Assembly: GCA_017849615.1 (NCBI GenBank)
Contig: JAFIGS010000028.1
Location: 1-64,000 of the forward strand
Source of the DNA: Pseudolabrys sp.
Lineage (GTDB): Bacteria > Pseudomonadota > Alphaproteobacteria > Rhizobiales > Xanthobacteraceae
Direction of reading: 5' to 3'
Length of the DNA: 64,000 nucleotides
A program made the translations under genes and the position numbers. The notes beneath the pieces are model-generated. The model did not search any database, was not told the origin of the DNA, and saw only the letters and a program-made list of their open reading frames with translations. Position 1 is the first letter of the stretch; every line of letters starts with the position of its first letter. Below are positions 46,237 to 56,497 of the stretch, in pieces.

Positions 46237-47610
46237 TTAAAGCAGCGTGCCGCGCAAGATGACCAGCGCCACGCTGAAATAGATAACGAGACCGGTGACA
46301 TCGACGAGCGTCGCCACGAACGGCGCCGACGCGCTCGCCGGATCGAACCCCGCGCGCTTGAGGATGAAGGGCAGCATCGAGCCCGCCATCGAGCCGAAGG
46401 TGACGATGCCGATCAACGCCGCGCCCACGGTCAGCGCCACGAGCTGCCAGTGCGGGCCGTAATCGTAAAGACCTGCCGACTGCCAGATGGCGATGCGCGC
46501 CATGCCGATAATGCCGAGGAACGAGCCGAGCACGATGCCGGTCGGCAATTCGCGAATGGCCACGCGCCACCAGTCGCGCAGGCGCAATTCCTGAAGCGCC
46601 AGAGAGCGGATCAGCAGCGAGGTCGCCTGCGAGCCGGAATTGCCGCCCGAGCTCATGATCAGCGGCACGAACAGCATCAGGACGAGGGCCTTTTCCAGTT
46701 CATGCTGGAAAGACTGCATGGCGCTCGCGGTCAGCATTTCGCTGAGGAACAGAACGCAGAGCCAGCCGGCCCGCTTCTTGATCATGGCGCCGAAGCCCAT
46801 CTGCAGATAGGGCTTGTCGATCGCCTCCATGCCGCCGAACTTCTGCACGTCCTCGCTGCTCTCCTGCAGCATGGCGTCGATGGCGTCGTCCACGGTGACG
46901 ATACCGAGCACATGGCCGAAGTGATCGACCACCGGCACCGCCAGCAGATCGTATTTCCGGAACAGGCGGCCGACCTCCTCGCGGTCGGTCTGCGGCGTCA
47001 CCGTGATCGGCTGGCTTTCGCGCGCCGCCGACAGGATCGGCGCCGCCGGATCCGCGGCGATGAGGCGGCGCAAGGTGACCATCTGCACCAGCCGCCTGGT
47101 CGGCGGGTCCAGCACGTAGATGGCATAAATGGTCTCGCGCGTGCGCTCGACGTGGCGGATGTGCTCCAGCGTCTGCCCGACCGTGAAGCTCGACGGCACG
47201 CTGACGAACTCGGTCGTCATCAGGCTGCCGGCGGTGTCTTCCGGATAGACCAGCAGGCGCTGGATGGCGCCGCGGCTCTCGTCGTCCAGCACCGCCATGA
47301 CCAGCGGCCGGGACTCGTCCGGCAGCAGCCGCACGATATCGGCGGCGCGGTCGGCCGACATGGCGTTGAGCAGCGTGGCCGCATGGGCGACCGGCAGCGA
47401 GGCGATGATGTCGGGGCCGGCGAAGAATTCCGGCTGATCGAGGATTTCGACCGCGCGCTCGACCGGCAGGGCCGCCAGAACCGGGGCCGCCTGCTCGATC
47501 TCCAGATTGTTCAGCGTTTCGACGTTGTCGCCGACGTGCCGGTTGAGCATCGCCCTGGCGAGCTCGGACGGCGAGAGGTCGGCCTCGTGAAGAAGGTTTT
47601 CGGAATCCAT
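46237..47610 (-). CDS. mgtE: Magnesium transporter MgtE
   Basis: A 457-residue Mg2+ channel. The N-domain of about 120 residues ('LNRHVGDNVETLNNLEIEQAAPVLAALPVERAVEILDQ') is followed by a CBS pair ('VDDAIDAMLQESSEDVQKFGG'), which gates the channel in response to Mg2+. Five membrane helices follow from about 305. The pore region has 'LIMSSGGNSGSQATSLLIR'. No Mg2+ riboswitch was recognised in the 231-bp upstream gap. Confidence 0.94.
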   Translation of the reverse strand: MDSENLLHEADLSPSELARAMLNRHVGDNVETLNNLEIEQAAPVLAALPVERAVEILDQPEFFAGPDIIASLPVAHAATLLNAMSADRAADIVRLLPDESRPLVMAVLDDESRGAIQRLLVYPEDTAGSLMTTEFVSVPSSFTVGQTLEHIRHVERTRETIYAIYVLDPPTRRLVQMVTLRRLIAADPAAPILSAARESQPITVTPQTDREEVGRLFRKYDLLAVPVVDHFGHVLGIVTVDDAIDAMLQESSEDVQKFGGMEAIDKPYLQMGFGAMIKKRAGWLCVLFLSEMLTASAMQSFQHELEKALVLMLFVPLIMSSGGNSGSQATSLLIRSLALQELRLRDWWRVAIRELPTGIVLGSFLGIIGMARIAIWQSAGLYDYGPHWQLVALTVGAALIGIVTFGSMAGSMLPFILKRAGFDPASASAPFVATLVDVTGLVIYFSVALVILRGTLL

Positions 47611-47841
47611 CGCGCACCTTTGGGAAGACGGCCGTCGCCGAAGCGGCCGAGGTGCGTCACGCCATGCGCGTATTACGCCTCGAACGCCGGAAGCAGGCCG
47701 CCGGTACTAGGGCCATCGTGAGGCATGATTTCGGGATCTCTGAGATTGATATCGGGCGAGCGCCGTCGGCGCGTCTCTCCATTGGACGAGCGTCGCGAAA
47801 GCGTCAAGGCAAATTCGGCTTGGAAAGGCGAGCGGCGCGGC

Positions 47842-48588
47842 TTACGCGCTCATCTTCTGCATCAGCGCGTCGGACAGTTCGAAATTGGCGTAGACGTTCT
47901 GCACGTCGTCGCTCTCTTCCAGCACCTCGATCAGCTTGAGGATCTTCTCGCCGGCCTCGTCGTCGACCGCGACGGTGTTCTGCGGCTTCCAGGTGATGCC
48001 CGACTTGCGGGGCTCGCCGAATTTGGCTTCCAGCGCCTTGGTCACATCGGCGAGGGTTTCCGGCGTGGTGACGATCTGGTGGCCGCTCTCGTCCGAAATC
48101 ACGTCCTCGGCGCCGGCCTCGATGGCGGCTTCGAGCATGGCGTCGGCGCTGGCCTTGTCGGTGTCGTATTCGATGACGCCGATGCGGTCGAACATGAAGG
48201 ACACCGCGCCCGTGGTGCCGAGATTGCCGCCCGCCTTGGTGAAGGCCGAGCGCACGTCGCTGGCGGTGCGGTTGGTGTTGTCGGTCAGCGCCTCGATGAT
48301 GACGGCGACGCCGCCGGGCGCGTAGCCCTCGTAGCGGATCTCCTCGTAATTATCCTGCTCCGAGCCGGATGCCTTCTTGATGGCGCGCTCGATATTGTCC
48401 TTCGGCATGTTCTCGGCGCGGGCCGCGATGATGGCGAGGCGCAGGCGCGGGTTGAAGGCCGGGTCCGGCAGGCCGAGCTTGGCCGCCACCGTGATTTCGC
48501 GCCCCAGCTTGCTGAACACCTTGGAGCGGACTTTATCCTGCTTCCCCTTGCGGTGCATGATGTTCTTGAATTGGGAATGACCAGCCAT
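47842..48588 (-). CDS. yebC: YebC/PmpR family protein
   Basis: A 248-residue protein of the YebC family, related to mitochondrial TACO1. The hallmark '[32 protein letters not shown]' is at the N-terminus. Members have been reported as transcription regulators and as factors that help ribosomes at proline stretches. In many genomes it is near ruvC; here it is about 2.5 kb from it. Confidence 0.94.
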   Translation of the reverse strand: MAGHSQFKNIMHRKGKQDKVRSKVFSKLGREITVAAKLGLPDPAFNPRLRLAIIAARAENMPKDNIERAIKKASGSEQDNYEEIRYEGYAPGGVAVIIEALTDNTNRTASDVRSAFTKAGGNLGTTGAVSFMFDRIGVIEYDTDKASADAMLEAAIEAGAEDVISDESGHQIVTTPETLADVTKALEAKFGEPRKSGITWKPQNTVAVDDEAGEKILKLIEVLEESDDVQNVYANFELSDALMQKMSA

Positions 48589-48665
48589 GGCTCTTGATCG
48601 CGCGTTCTGAGGTGGAAGGGGTGCCGGCTATATAATCCGGGCGGCGGGGAAAATAAACTGGCACT

Positions 48666-48768
48666 GTCATTCCGGGACGCGCCTGGAAGGCGCGGGCCCG
48701 GAATCCATATCCCCGGTGCCGCGGCGTATGGATTCCGGGCCCGGTGCTTCGCACCGTCCCGGAATGAC
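48666..48768. repeat. Hairpin repeat family A, copy 5
   Basis: Edges GTCATTCCGG and CCGGAATGAC. Stems gcgcctggaaggcgc and ggtgcttcgcacc surround CGGAATCCATA / TATGGATTCCG. It lies between yebC and the methyltransferase-like gene, both on the minus strand. Confidence 0.8.
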
Positions 48769-48770
48769 GG

Positions 48771-50132
48771 CTAGCCCGCCACCGCCACGTTGCGCAGCAT
48801 GGCCGCGACCCGGGCCCGCATCCCGGCGACATTGGCGTGGACGCGGGCCTTGTAGCGGGCCACCGCATCGCGATCGACCATGAAGAACGCGCGCTCCGGA
48901 TAGCCGCGGCCGAAGACATCGACCAGCATCGAGCGGAACTTGCCCGAGACGACGCCCGGCATATGGCCGGACGCCTCCTCGGCATAGGCCACGTATTCGG
49001 CCGAGGTCAGCGCGCACAGCAAGGGATGCAGGCGCGCGGAATAGACCTTTCGGTGCCGCTGGATCAGCTCGATGGTGCGGTCGAGCGGTATTTCAGCGCC
49101 GATATTGGCGCCGATCTGCAGCGGCTCGTCGAGGGATGATTGCGTCAGCGGAAACTGGCCGATGCTCCAGTCGCCCAGATGCACGGCGTTGGAGCGGCCG
49201 CGGCCGTAAAGCATGACATCGTCGGCATAGGGGGCATACCAGACATCGAGGCGGTCGATGACGCGCTCGATCATCGGCCGCGGGATCAGTTCGCGATAGG
49301 CGGTGCCGAAGATGCCGATGGCCGACTTCGCCCGCGCCAGGATGCGCAGGATGTCGTCGCCGATCAGCGGCTGGAACATGGCGTTGCCGACGCCGACGAT
49401 GACGAGATCGTAGCTCTCGCGCGCCGCGGCGAGACTCTCGCGCAGCGCGGCGAAGGTCATGTGATGAATGCGCGCCTCGCCCGGCAGCAGGCCGTTGACC
49501 AATTGCACGCCGAGACGGTCGCCGAAACTGGCGGCGTCGCTTTCCGACACGACCGCGACGTCACAGGCCGCGACCGGCGCGACGCGGCCGCCCGGCGTCA
49601 GGCGGAACATCATTTCGACATCGCTGACCGGCGCCGTGCATTCGATGCGGAAGCCATAGCGGTCGAACAACCGGATCAGGTCGGCATAGACCAGATGATT
49701 GGCGAAGCCGCGCGCGGCGCGCGCCGCGCCGCCCGGAAGATCGGCCGGACAATAGCTGACGATCACGTCCTGCTTGCAGAAGCGCAGATGCGTGAACAGG
49801 CCGTCGAGATCCGCCACGCGCTCGAGCTGCCCGAGCATCAGGATGATGTCGCTTTCGGTCGCCGCCCTGGTCGGGAATTCGGCCCCGGTGAGGCCGTGGA
49901 TCAGCGAGCCCTTGCCGTGCGCGAGATGATCGACCGCCTCATAGGCGCAGCCGAACGGCACCAGATCGCGCAAGGTCTCGCCGCCGCCGTGTCCGAGATC
50001 GAGAATACGGGCGCCGGCCGGAATGAACTGCGCGGCAAGCTGCGCGCGCGGATCGCGCTGCGGCGCATCGAGCCGCTTCGCCTCGTCATGCACGAGCCTG
50101 AGGGCGAGATTTGCGTTGACGTGAAGCGCCAT
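48771..50132 (-). CDS. Unrecognised two-domain protein: methyltransferase-like plus glycan-transferase-like
   Basis: A 453-residue protein. Residues about 40-170 look like a SAM-dependent methyltransferase: 'ARILDLGHGGGETLRDLVPFGC' and 'TESDIILMLGQLERVADLDGLF'. The second half ('SYDLVIVGVGNAMFQPLIGDDILRILARAKSAIGIFG', 'DRLDVWYAPYADDVMLYGRG') recalls polysaccharide pyruvyl- or glycosyltransferase folds. A likely role is surface glycan synthesis or modification; this is inference. A perfect CtrA-type box lies 26 bp upstream, so it may be cell-cycle regulated. Confidence 0.65.
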   Translation of the reverse strand: MALHVNANLALRLVHDEAKRLDAPQRDPRAQLAAQFIPAGARILDLGHGGGETLRDLVPFGCAYEAVDHLAHGKGSLIHGLTGAEFPTRAATESDIILMLGQLERVADLDGLFTHLRFCKQDVIVSYCPADLPGGAARAARGFANHLVYADLIRLFDRYGFRIECTAPVSDVEMMFRLTPGGRVAPVAACDVAVVSESDAASFGDRLGVQLVNGLLPGEARIHHMTFAALRESLAAARESYDLVIVGVGNAMFQPLIGDDILRILARAKSAIGIFGTAYRELIPRPMIERVIDRLDVWYAPYADDVMLYGRGRSNAVHLGDWSIGQFPLTQSSLDEPLQIGANIGAEIPLDRTIELIQRHRKVYSARLHPLLCALTSAEYVAYAEEASGHMPGVVSGKFRSMLVDVFGRGYPERAFFMVDRDAVARYKARVHANVAGMRARVAAMLRNVAVAG

Positions 50133-50157
50133 GACGTCCGAGAGGACATCAACGTGG

Positions 50158-50174
50158 TTAACGAAAGGTTAACC
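50158..50174 (-). promoter_or_regulatory. Candidate CtrA box upstream of the methyltransferase-like gene
   Basis: TTAA at 50158-50161 and TTAA at 50169-50172 are 7 bp apart and the second is followed by CC, a perfect TTAA-N7-TTAACC. It lies 26-40 bp upstream of the start at 50132 and overlaps the end of the ymdB-like gene. The same pattern occurs at 3889-3905. Confidence 0.55.
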
Positions 50175-50987
50175 CCACTGCGGCGCGGCCTGCTCCAGCA
50201 TGGCGCCGATGCGCACGGCCGCCACATTTACCGCCAGCCCTGTCTTGTCGTCGAGTTCGACCGCGACGCCGCACAAGGTCGCCGGCCCGGCCGCAGCCTC
50301 GAACTTGGCGCCCGGTATCTTGCGCAGGAAGCGCGACAGCGGCTCGTCCTTCACCATGCCGATGACGCTGTCATAGTCGCCGGTCATGCCGGCATCGGTC
50401 ATGAAGGCGGTGCCGCCCGGCATGATGCGCTGATCCGCGGTCGGCACATGGGTATGCGTGCCGACGACCAGCGAGGCGCGGCCGTCGCAGAAGTAACCCA
50501 TGGCCTGCTTCTCGCTCGAGGCCTCGCAGTGAATGTCGACAACGATGGCGTCGGCCGCTTCGCGCAGCGGACAGGCGGCGATCTCGCGCTCCACCGCGGC
50601 GAAGGGATCGTCCAGCGGGTCCATGAAGATGCGGCCCATGACATTGACGACCAGCGCGCGTTTGCCGTTCTTGGCCTCAACCAGAGCGGCGCCGCGTCCC
50701 GGCGCGCCCTTGGGGTAATTCACCGGGCGGACGAGGCGCGGCGCGCGTTCGATGAATACCAGCGCCTCGCGCTGATCCCAGGAGTGATTGCCGAGCGTAA
50801 TGGCGTCGGCGCCGGCATCGACCAGCTCGTGGTAGATCGTCTCGGTAATGCCGAAGCCGCCGGCGGCATTCTCGCCATTGATCACGACGAGATCGAGTTT
50901 CCAGTCGCGCACCAGGCCGGGCAGTTTGTTCTGAACGATAGCGCGGCCCGCGCGCCCGACAACGTCGCCAATAAATAACAGTCGCAT
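50169..50987 (-). CDS. YmdB-type metallophosphoesterase (TIGR00282)
   Basis: A 272-residue phosphodiesterase of the YmdB family. 'MRLLFIGDVVGRAGRAIV' holds the first metal Asp. 'VVINGENAAGGFGITE', 'TLGNHSWDQREAL' and 'VVGTHTHVPTADQRIM' provide the other metal ligands (Asn-His, His-x-His). Bacillus YmdB is a cyclic nucleotide phosphodiesterase affecting biofilm choice. Full length. It precedes the methyltransferase-like gene and follows fcl by 10 bp. Confidence 0.92.
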   Translation of the reverse strand: MRLLFIGDVVGRAGRAIVQNKLPGLVRDWKLDLVVINGENAAGGFGITETIYHELVDAGADAITLGNHSWDQREALVFIERAPRLVRPVNYPKGAPGRGAALVEAKNGKRALVVNVMGRIFMDPLDDPFAAVEREIAACPLREAADAIVVDIHCEASSEKQAMGYFCDGRASLVVGTHTHVPTADQRIMPGGTAFMTDAGMTGDYDSVIGMVKDEPLSRFLRKIPGAKFEAAAGPATLCGVAVELDDKTGLAVNVAAVRIGAMLEQAAPQWG

Positions 50988-50997
50988 CCGTCAGCTT

Positions 50998-51579
50998 TCA
51001 AATCGCGATGATTTCTTTTTCCGTTAGCACGAAGTCGAGCCGCTCGTCGCGCTCGGTCGCCGGAACCTGCGGTATTTCCTGAATGGCAAAAGCAACGCCG
51101 ATGGCGGTGATTTTCTTGAGCGCGCGCAAACCGGCAATGGTCCGGTCGTAATAGCCCGCGCCATAGCCGATGCGCTGGCCGCTGCGGTCGAAACAGGCCA
51201 GCGGCACAAGCAGAATGTCGGGCTTCACTTCGGGCGCGTCCGGCATCGGCTCGCGGATGCCCCACTGGCCGGACTTGAAAGCGTCGCCGAACTGATAGGC
51301 CCGCATGATCAGCGGTTTTCCCCGCCCGTCGATGCAGGGCAGCGCCAGTTTCGCGCCCGCGCCCGCCAGCTTGCGCAGCAAGGGCAGCGGATTGATCTCG
51401 GTCTTCATCGGCATGAAACCGGAGACGATCGCGCCGGGCTCCACCGTGATTGGCAGACCGCGCGCGGCCAACGCCTCGGCCGCCGCCTGGCGCTCCGCTG
51501 CCGGCATGGCGTCGCGTCTGGCGAGAGCGGCGGCGCGGAGGGTGGATTTTTGTTGAGCTATATTTGTCGCCTGATCCAT
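50998..51579 (-). CDS. 5-formyltetrahydrofolate cyclo-ligase
   Basis: A 193-residue enzyme that converts 5-formyl-THF to methenyl-THF with ATP. 'KSTLRAAALARRDAMPAAERQAAAEAL' begins it. 'VPLACFDRSGQRIGYGAGYYDRTI' near 120-145 is the substrate site. The start at 51579 ('MDQATN') is chosen because upstream codons are repeat-derived. In alphaproteobacteria it commonly lies just downstream of 6S RNA, as here. Confidence 0.93.
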   Translation of the reverse strand: MDQATNIAQQKSTLRAAALARRDAMPAAERQAAAEALAARGLPITVEPGAIVSGFMPMKTEINPLPLLRKLAGAGAKLALPCIDGRGKPLIMRAYQFGDAFKSGQWGIREPMPDAPEVKPDILLVPLACFDRSGQRIGYGAGYYDRTIAGLRALKKITAIGVAFAIQEIPQVPATERDERLDFVLTEKEIIAI

Positions 51580-51589
51580 CGTGAGCTCG

Positions 51590-51707
51590 TGTCCCGGACG
51601 CGGTGCAGCGCGTAGCGGTGCGCCGCTGATCCGGGACCCAGGCAAGTCTCAGGATGGGTCCCGGTTCTGCATCGCATCGCTACGCGCTGCGATACGCCCG
51701 GGACAAG
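51590..51707. repeat. Hairpin repeat family B, copy 3
   Basis: Bounded by TCCCGGACGC and CGCCCGGGACAAG. Inner stems are cggtgcagcgcgtagcggtgcgccg and gcatcgcatcgctacgcgctgcgatacg. It matches copies at 11300 and 12211, and separates 6S RNA from the cyclo-ligase gene. Confidence 0.65.
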
Positions 51708-51715
51708 GGAAAAGT

Positions 51716-51868
51716 GCGGAGCCGCAATGGCCGTGAGAGTGTGATCCCGGGAACCTACATAAGTAGGTGGGCGCCATGTGACCAAGCCCACGGGCCTGGC
51801 CAGGGACAGCTCCCTTGAGGATCGTAAGGCCCCGGGGAATGTGTCCCCCACGCACCTCGCAGCCCCGC
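51716..51868 (-). ncRNA. ssrS: 6S RNA
   Basis: A 153-nt core whose ends form a 10-bp closing stem GCGGGGCUGC / GCGGCUCCGC. The minus strand reads GGCGCCCACCUACUUAUGUAGG near the 3' part, the alphaproteobacterial 6S hallmark, and a large purine-rich bulge. Its place between zapA and the cyclo-ligase gene is the conserved 6S position. 6S RNA binds sigma-70 RNA polymerase during stationary phase. Ends may extend a little beyond the stem. Confidence 0.85.
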
Positions 51869-51921
51869 CTGATCAATGTAGTGACTTGCCCCGCGCCGCG
51901 CCAGCGGCCCTCGAGCCATCT

Positions 51922-52149
51922 CTACCGCCCGAAACTCGCGCACAGGCACCGCTCGGCGATGATGGTGCCGTCGTTGCCCTGCAGGACGACCCGGGCCGGA
52001 CGGCCGGCGCGGCGGATCGACAGCGCTTCCGCGATGGCGACACGCAAGCCGATGTCGCGGGTGTGGTACGGGCCCATTTCGCGGACGGCGGTGTCGATCA
52101 CCCAGCCCTCGCGCCGCGCGGGGCGAACCAGAATCCGCGTACATTCCAT
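51922..52149 (-). CDS. Small DUF2188-like protein (75 aa)
   Basis: A 75-residue frame starting 'MECTRILVRPARREGWVIDTA' and ending 'DGTIIAERCLCASFGR'. The layout (short beta strands around 'GWVID', a helix 'GLRVAIAEALSIRRAGRPA', then 'RVVLQGNDGTIIAE') recalls DUF2188 proteins. In-frame ATGs at 52176 and 52206 exist. It lies between 6S RNA and zapA. Confidence 0.5.
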   Translation of the reverse strand: MECTRILVRPARREGWVIDTAVREMGPYHTRDIGLRVAIAEALSIRRAGRPARVVLQGNDGTIIAERCLCASFGR

Positions 52150-52287
52150 GACGACGACCTTCAGGCACCGGCGCATAATACAACAGCCGAACTCTGTACC
52201 TAACAAGCCGTAAATAAATCACTTATGCGGTTTTATCGGAATGGCGCGACAGCCGCCCCGCGCGCTCACGACATACGGTTTTCGGGC

Positions 52288-52677
52288 CTAGCCGATTCCC
52301 ACACCGGTACCCGCCGGCAGGGAATGGTTGAGCTTGCGGGTGATGCCTTCGAGCCGTTCGGCGGCTGAGTTGAAGGCGCCGACCACAGCGTCCGACGCCG
52401 CCTTGGCGCGGTCGGCGGCGACCACGCGGGCGTCCTGCAGCGCAGCCACTTCTTCCTCGAGCCGGCGAATCTTCCGCGCCAGCTCGGAGTTTTCGTCCGA
52501 CACCATCAGCGCCGCCATCACCGTGAGCCGCGTGTCGCCGATTTCGCCGAAACGCTTGCGCAGGTCGATGATGCGCTGGTCGATATCTTTGGCCAGCGCC
52601 TGCAGATGCGGCTCCTGACCGTCCTCGCAGGCAAGGCGGAACTGGCGGCCGGCGATGGTGGCGTTGACCGAACCCAT
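52288..52677 (-). CDS. zapA: Cell division protein ZapA
   Basis: A 129-residue protein that bundles FtsZ at the division ring. '[33 protein letters not shown]' is the globular head, followed by a coiled coil. The start is ATG 52677 or GTG 52680. Its start is next to the stop of the DUF4164 gene (TGATG overlap), so the two are coupled. Confidence 0.92.
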   Translation of the reverse strand: MGSVNATIAGRQFRLACEDGQEPHLQALAKDIDQRIIDLRKRFGEIGDTRLTVMAALMVSDENSELARKIRRLEEEVAALQDARVVAADRAKAASDAVVGAFNSAAERLEGITRKLNHSLPAGTGVGIG

Positions 52678-52955
52678 CACTCACCCTCCCCGAGCACGGC
52701 CTGCACTTCGGCAATGGCGCGGTCGAGTCGCTCGGCGATCTCGCGGCTGGTGTCGCGCAATTCGCGCGCGAGCGCCGCCTCCGCATCGAGCTTGTCGGCG
52801 AGCCGGGCCCTGTCGGCGCCCAGCAACTGGACCTGCGCGGCCAGGGTATCCTCGTTGCGGTCAGCTTCGCGGCGGCGCTCGACGGCGGCATCGAGCGCGT
52901 CGAGGGCGAGCGCCAGCCGCTTCACCGCGGTGTCGAGACCTCCCTCGCCGGTCAT
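52677..52955 (-). CDS. DUF4164 coiled-coil protein
   Basis: A 92-residue helical protein upstream of zapA. '[59 protein letters not shown]' forms a heptad-rich coiled coil with a C-terminal acidic end. It matches DUF4164 proteins, often in this spot in Hyphomicrobiales; a division-related role is possible but not shown. The start at 52955 is preferred over 53048. Confidence 0.82.
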   Translation of the reverse strand: MTGEGGLDTAVKRLALALDALDAAVERRREADRNEDTLAAQVQLLGADRARLADKLDAEAALARELRDTSREIAERLDRAIAEVQAVLGEGE

Positions 52956-53196
52956 GGCATAGCCCGTGCGCGGCCCGTGAGGAGCCGGGGCCTGTACACC
53001 TGTTTCGCCATAACTTGCGACGTCACGCCATCCTGCCTGCGCGGCCATTGTTCTCGTGCCCGAAAATGCTTGCGGGGCAAATGCTTAGGACCAGAACCTT
53101 ACGGGCAGCGCGAAGCCCGCGTCAACGCCGCGGGCCACATATGCCCCGGAGAATTGGCGCCCCTGTGCACGGAACATGGCTGTACCGCCCGTCACA

Positions 53197-53224
53197 TTGA
53201 CTCAAGGGCCGTGCGTGCTATGCG
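53197..53224 (+). promoter_or_regulatory. Candidate tkt promoter
   Basis: TTGACT at 53197-53202, a 16-bp spacer, TATGCG at 53219-53224, with the tkt start 32 bp downstream. The -10 is imperfect, so I rate it low. Confidence 0.35.
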
Positions 53225-53255
53225 AACCCGCAAAACAGGCCGGTTTTCGAGAAAA

Positions 53256-55283
53256 ATGTCAGCTCCCACGTCAAACGCCGCCGCTGCGCACCCCGTTCAC
53301 TCGGCCGCCAACTCTTCGCCAATGGCCAATGCCATCCGCGCCTTGTCGATGGACGCGGTCGAAAAGGCCAAGATTGGCCACCCGGGCCTGCCGATGGGCG
53401 CCGCGGACATCGCCACGGTGCTGTACACCCGGTTCCTGAAGTTCGATCCGTCGGCCCCGAAATGGCCCGACCGCGACCGCTTCGTGCTGTCGGCCGGCCA
53501 CGGCTCGATGCTGGTCTACGCGCTGCTCTATCTCACCGGCTACAAGTCGATGACGATCGAGGACATCAAGCAGTTTCGCCAGCTCGATTCCAGAACGCCG
53601 GGCCATCCGGAAAACTTCATTACCGAAGGCGTCGAGACCACCACCGGCCCGCTCGGTCAGGGCATCGCCACCGCCGTGGGCATGGCGATCGCCGAACGCC
53701 ATATGGCGGCCGTGTATGGCAGCCACATCGTCGATCACAAGACCTACGTGCTCGCCTCCGATGGCGACCTGATGGAAGGCATTTCGCAGGAAGCCATCGC
53801 GCTCGCCGGCCATCTCAAGCTCAACAAGCTGATCGTGCTGTTCGACGACAACGGCATTTCGATCGACGGCCCGCTGTCGCTCGCCGACTCGGTCGATCAG
53901 GTGAAGCGTTTCGAGGCCGCCGGCTGGGCGTCCTGGCGCATCGACGGCCACGATCACAAGCAGATCGCCGACGCGCTGGCGAAGGCACAATCGTCCGACA
54001 AGCCGGTCATGATCGCGTGCCGCACCACGATCGGATTCGGCGCGCCGACCAAGGCCGGCAAGTCGTCGGCGCATGGTTCGCCGCTCGGCGCCGACGAAAT
54101 CAAGGGCGTGCGCGAAGCGCTCGGCTGGACCGCCGCGCCGTTTGAAGTTCCCGCCGATATTCTGAGCGCATGGCGCAAGGCCGGCGAACGCGGCATGCCG
54201 GTGCAGGCCGAATGGCAGAAGCGCTTCGGTGCTCTGGATTCCGCCAGGCGTGCCGAGTTCACCCGCCGCATGAATGGCGAACTGCCGAAGGCCGCGCTCG
54301 AGGCCGCCGTGAAATCGGTGAAGGAAGAACTCGCCGCCACGCCGAAGGACATCGCGACGCGCTCGTCGTCGGAATTCGCCCTGCAAACTTTGACCGCGGC
54401 GTTGCCGGAAATGATCGGCGGCTCGGCCGATCTCACCGGCTCGAACAACACCCGCGCCAAGGCGATGAAGACGCTCGATGCGTCGAACTACGCCGGCACC
54501 TTCATTCACTACGGCATCCGCGAGCACGGCATGGCCGCGGCGATGAACGGCATGACGCTGCACGGCGGCATCATCCCCTATTCCGGCACGTTCCTCGTGT
54601 TCTCGGACTACGCGCGCCCGGCCATCCGCCTCGCCGCGCTGATGCATACGCGCGCCATTCACGTCATGACCCATGACTCGATCGGCCTGGGCGAAGACGG
54701 CCCGACGCATCAGCCGGTCGAGCACTTCGCGGCGCTGCGCGCCATTCCGAACCTGCGCTTCTTCCGCCCGGCCGACGCCGTCGAAGTGGTCGAGTGCTGG
54801 CAGCTGGCGCTCGAACATGCGCACGGCCCGAGCGTGCTGGCGCTGACGCGTCAGAACACGCCGCAGGTGTCGAAGGATTTCCTCGGCGCCAATCGCTGCG
54901 CCGCCGGCGCCTATGAGATTCTCGCCGCCACCGGCGAGGCGCAGGTGTCGATCTTCGCCTCGGGCTCGGAAGTCGCCATCGCCATCGACGCCGCCAAATT
55001 GCTGGCCGCCAAGGGCATCCCGGCGCGCGTCGTCTCGGTGCCGTGCTTTGAATTGTTCGCCGCGCAGCCGGAAGCCGTGCGCCAAGCCGTAACCGGCAAT
55101 GCCGTCGTTAATGTCGGCGTAGAAGCCGGCATCCGCCAAGGCTGGGATCCGATCATCGGCGTCGATGCCCCGTTCATCGGCATGAGCACGTTCGGCGCCA
55201 GCGCGGCGTACAAGGAACTCTACAAGAAATTCGGCATTACCGCAGAGGCCGTGGCCGACGCAGCGATGCAGAAACTGAAATGA
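53256..55283 (+). CDS. tkt: Transketolase
   Basis: A 675-residue thiamine-diphosphate enzyme of the pentose phosphate and Calvin cycles. '[24 protein letters not shown]' and '[19 protein letters not shown]' are in the N-terminal part; the TPP-binding '[18 protein letters not shown]' near 170 follows; the transketolase signature '[16 protein letters not shown]' is near 470. The start ATG at 53256 is chosen because homology starts soon after; it is long enough to cover the family's length. It leads the gap-pgk-fba genes. Confidence 0.95.
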   Translation: MSAPTSNAAAAHPVHSAANSSPMANAIRALSMDAVEKAKIGHPGLPMGAADIATVLYTRFLKFDPSAPKWPDRDRFVLSAGHGSMLVYALLYLTGYKSMTIEDIKQFRQLDSRTPGHPENFITEGVETTTGPLGQGIATAVGMAIAERHMAAVYGSHIVDHKTYVLASDGDLMEGISQEAIALAGHLKLNKLIVLFDDNGISIDGPLSLADSVDQVKRFEAAGWASWRIDGHDHKQIADALAKAQSSDKPVMIACRTTIGFGAPTKAGKSSAHGSPLGADEIKGVREALGWTAAPFEVPADILSAWRKAGERGMPVQAEWQKRFGALDSARRAEFTRRMNGELPKAALEAAVKSVKEELAATPKDIATRSSSEFALQTLTAALPEMIGGSADLTGSNNTRAKAMKTLDASNYAGTFIHYGIREHGMAAAMNGMTLHGGIIPYSGTFLVFSDYARPAIRLAALMHTRAIHVMTHDSIGLGEDGPTHQPVEHFAALRAIPNLRFFRPADAVEVVECWQLALEHAHGPSVLALTRQNTPQVSKDFLGANRCAAGAYEILAATGEAQVSIFASGSEVAIAIDAAKLLAAKGIPARVVSVPCFELFAAQPEAVRQAVTGNAVVNVGVEAGIRQGWDPIIGVDAPFIGMSTFGASAAYKELYKKFGITAEAVADAAMQKLK

Positions 55284-55291
55284 TTTCGTCG

Positions 55292-55315
55292 CGCCCGGGC
55301 ATACCTCCCCGGGCG
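55292..55315 (+). terminator. Hairpin after tkt
   Basis: An 8-bp stem CGCCCGGG / CCCGGGCG with an 8-base loop, then TCTGCGTCTTT. It is a possible weak terminator or attenuator before gap. Confidence 0.4.
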
Positions 55316-55412
55316 TCTGCGTCTTTGGACAGAATTTCGACGTGGATGGCCGCCATAAGACCGGCCGTGACGGATTTGAACGAACGGGTTTTTGACCGGG
55401 AGCGACTGAAAA

Positions 55413-56420
<1,008 letters not shown>

Positions 56421-56430
56421 TCGATTCCGC

Positions 56431-56481
56431 TCGTCCTTCGAGACGCCGGCCACGAAAGTGGCCGGCTCCTCAGGACGAGGA
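56431..56481 (+). repeat. Hairpin repeat (CTCGTCCTTCGAG type)
   Basis: A 51-bp element with arms CTCGTCCT and AGGACGAG and an inner GGCCAC / GTGGCC stem, common in Hyphomicrobiales between genes. It lies between gap and pgk and may tune transcript stability. Confidence 0.6.
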
Positions 56482-56497
56482 CCGAAGTATTCCAAAC

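Noticed and set aside
47611-47841. Mg2+ riboswitch upstream of mgtE
   Set aside because: I could not find the stems or loops of the known M-box in this 231-bp gap.
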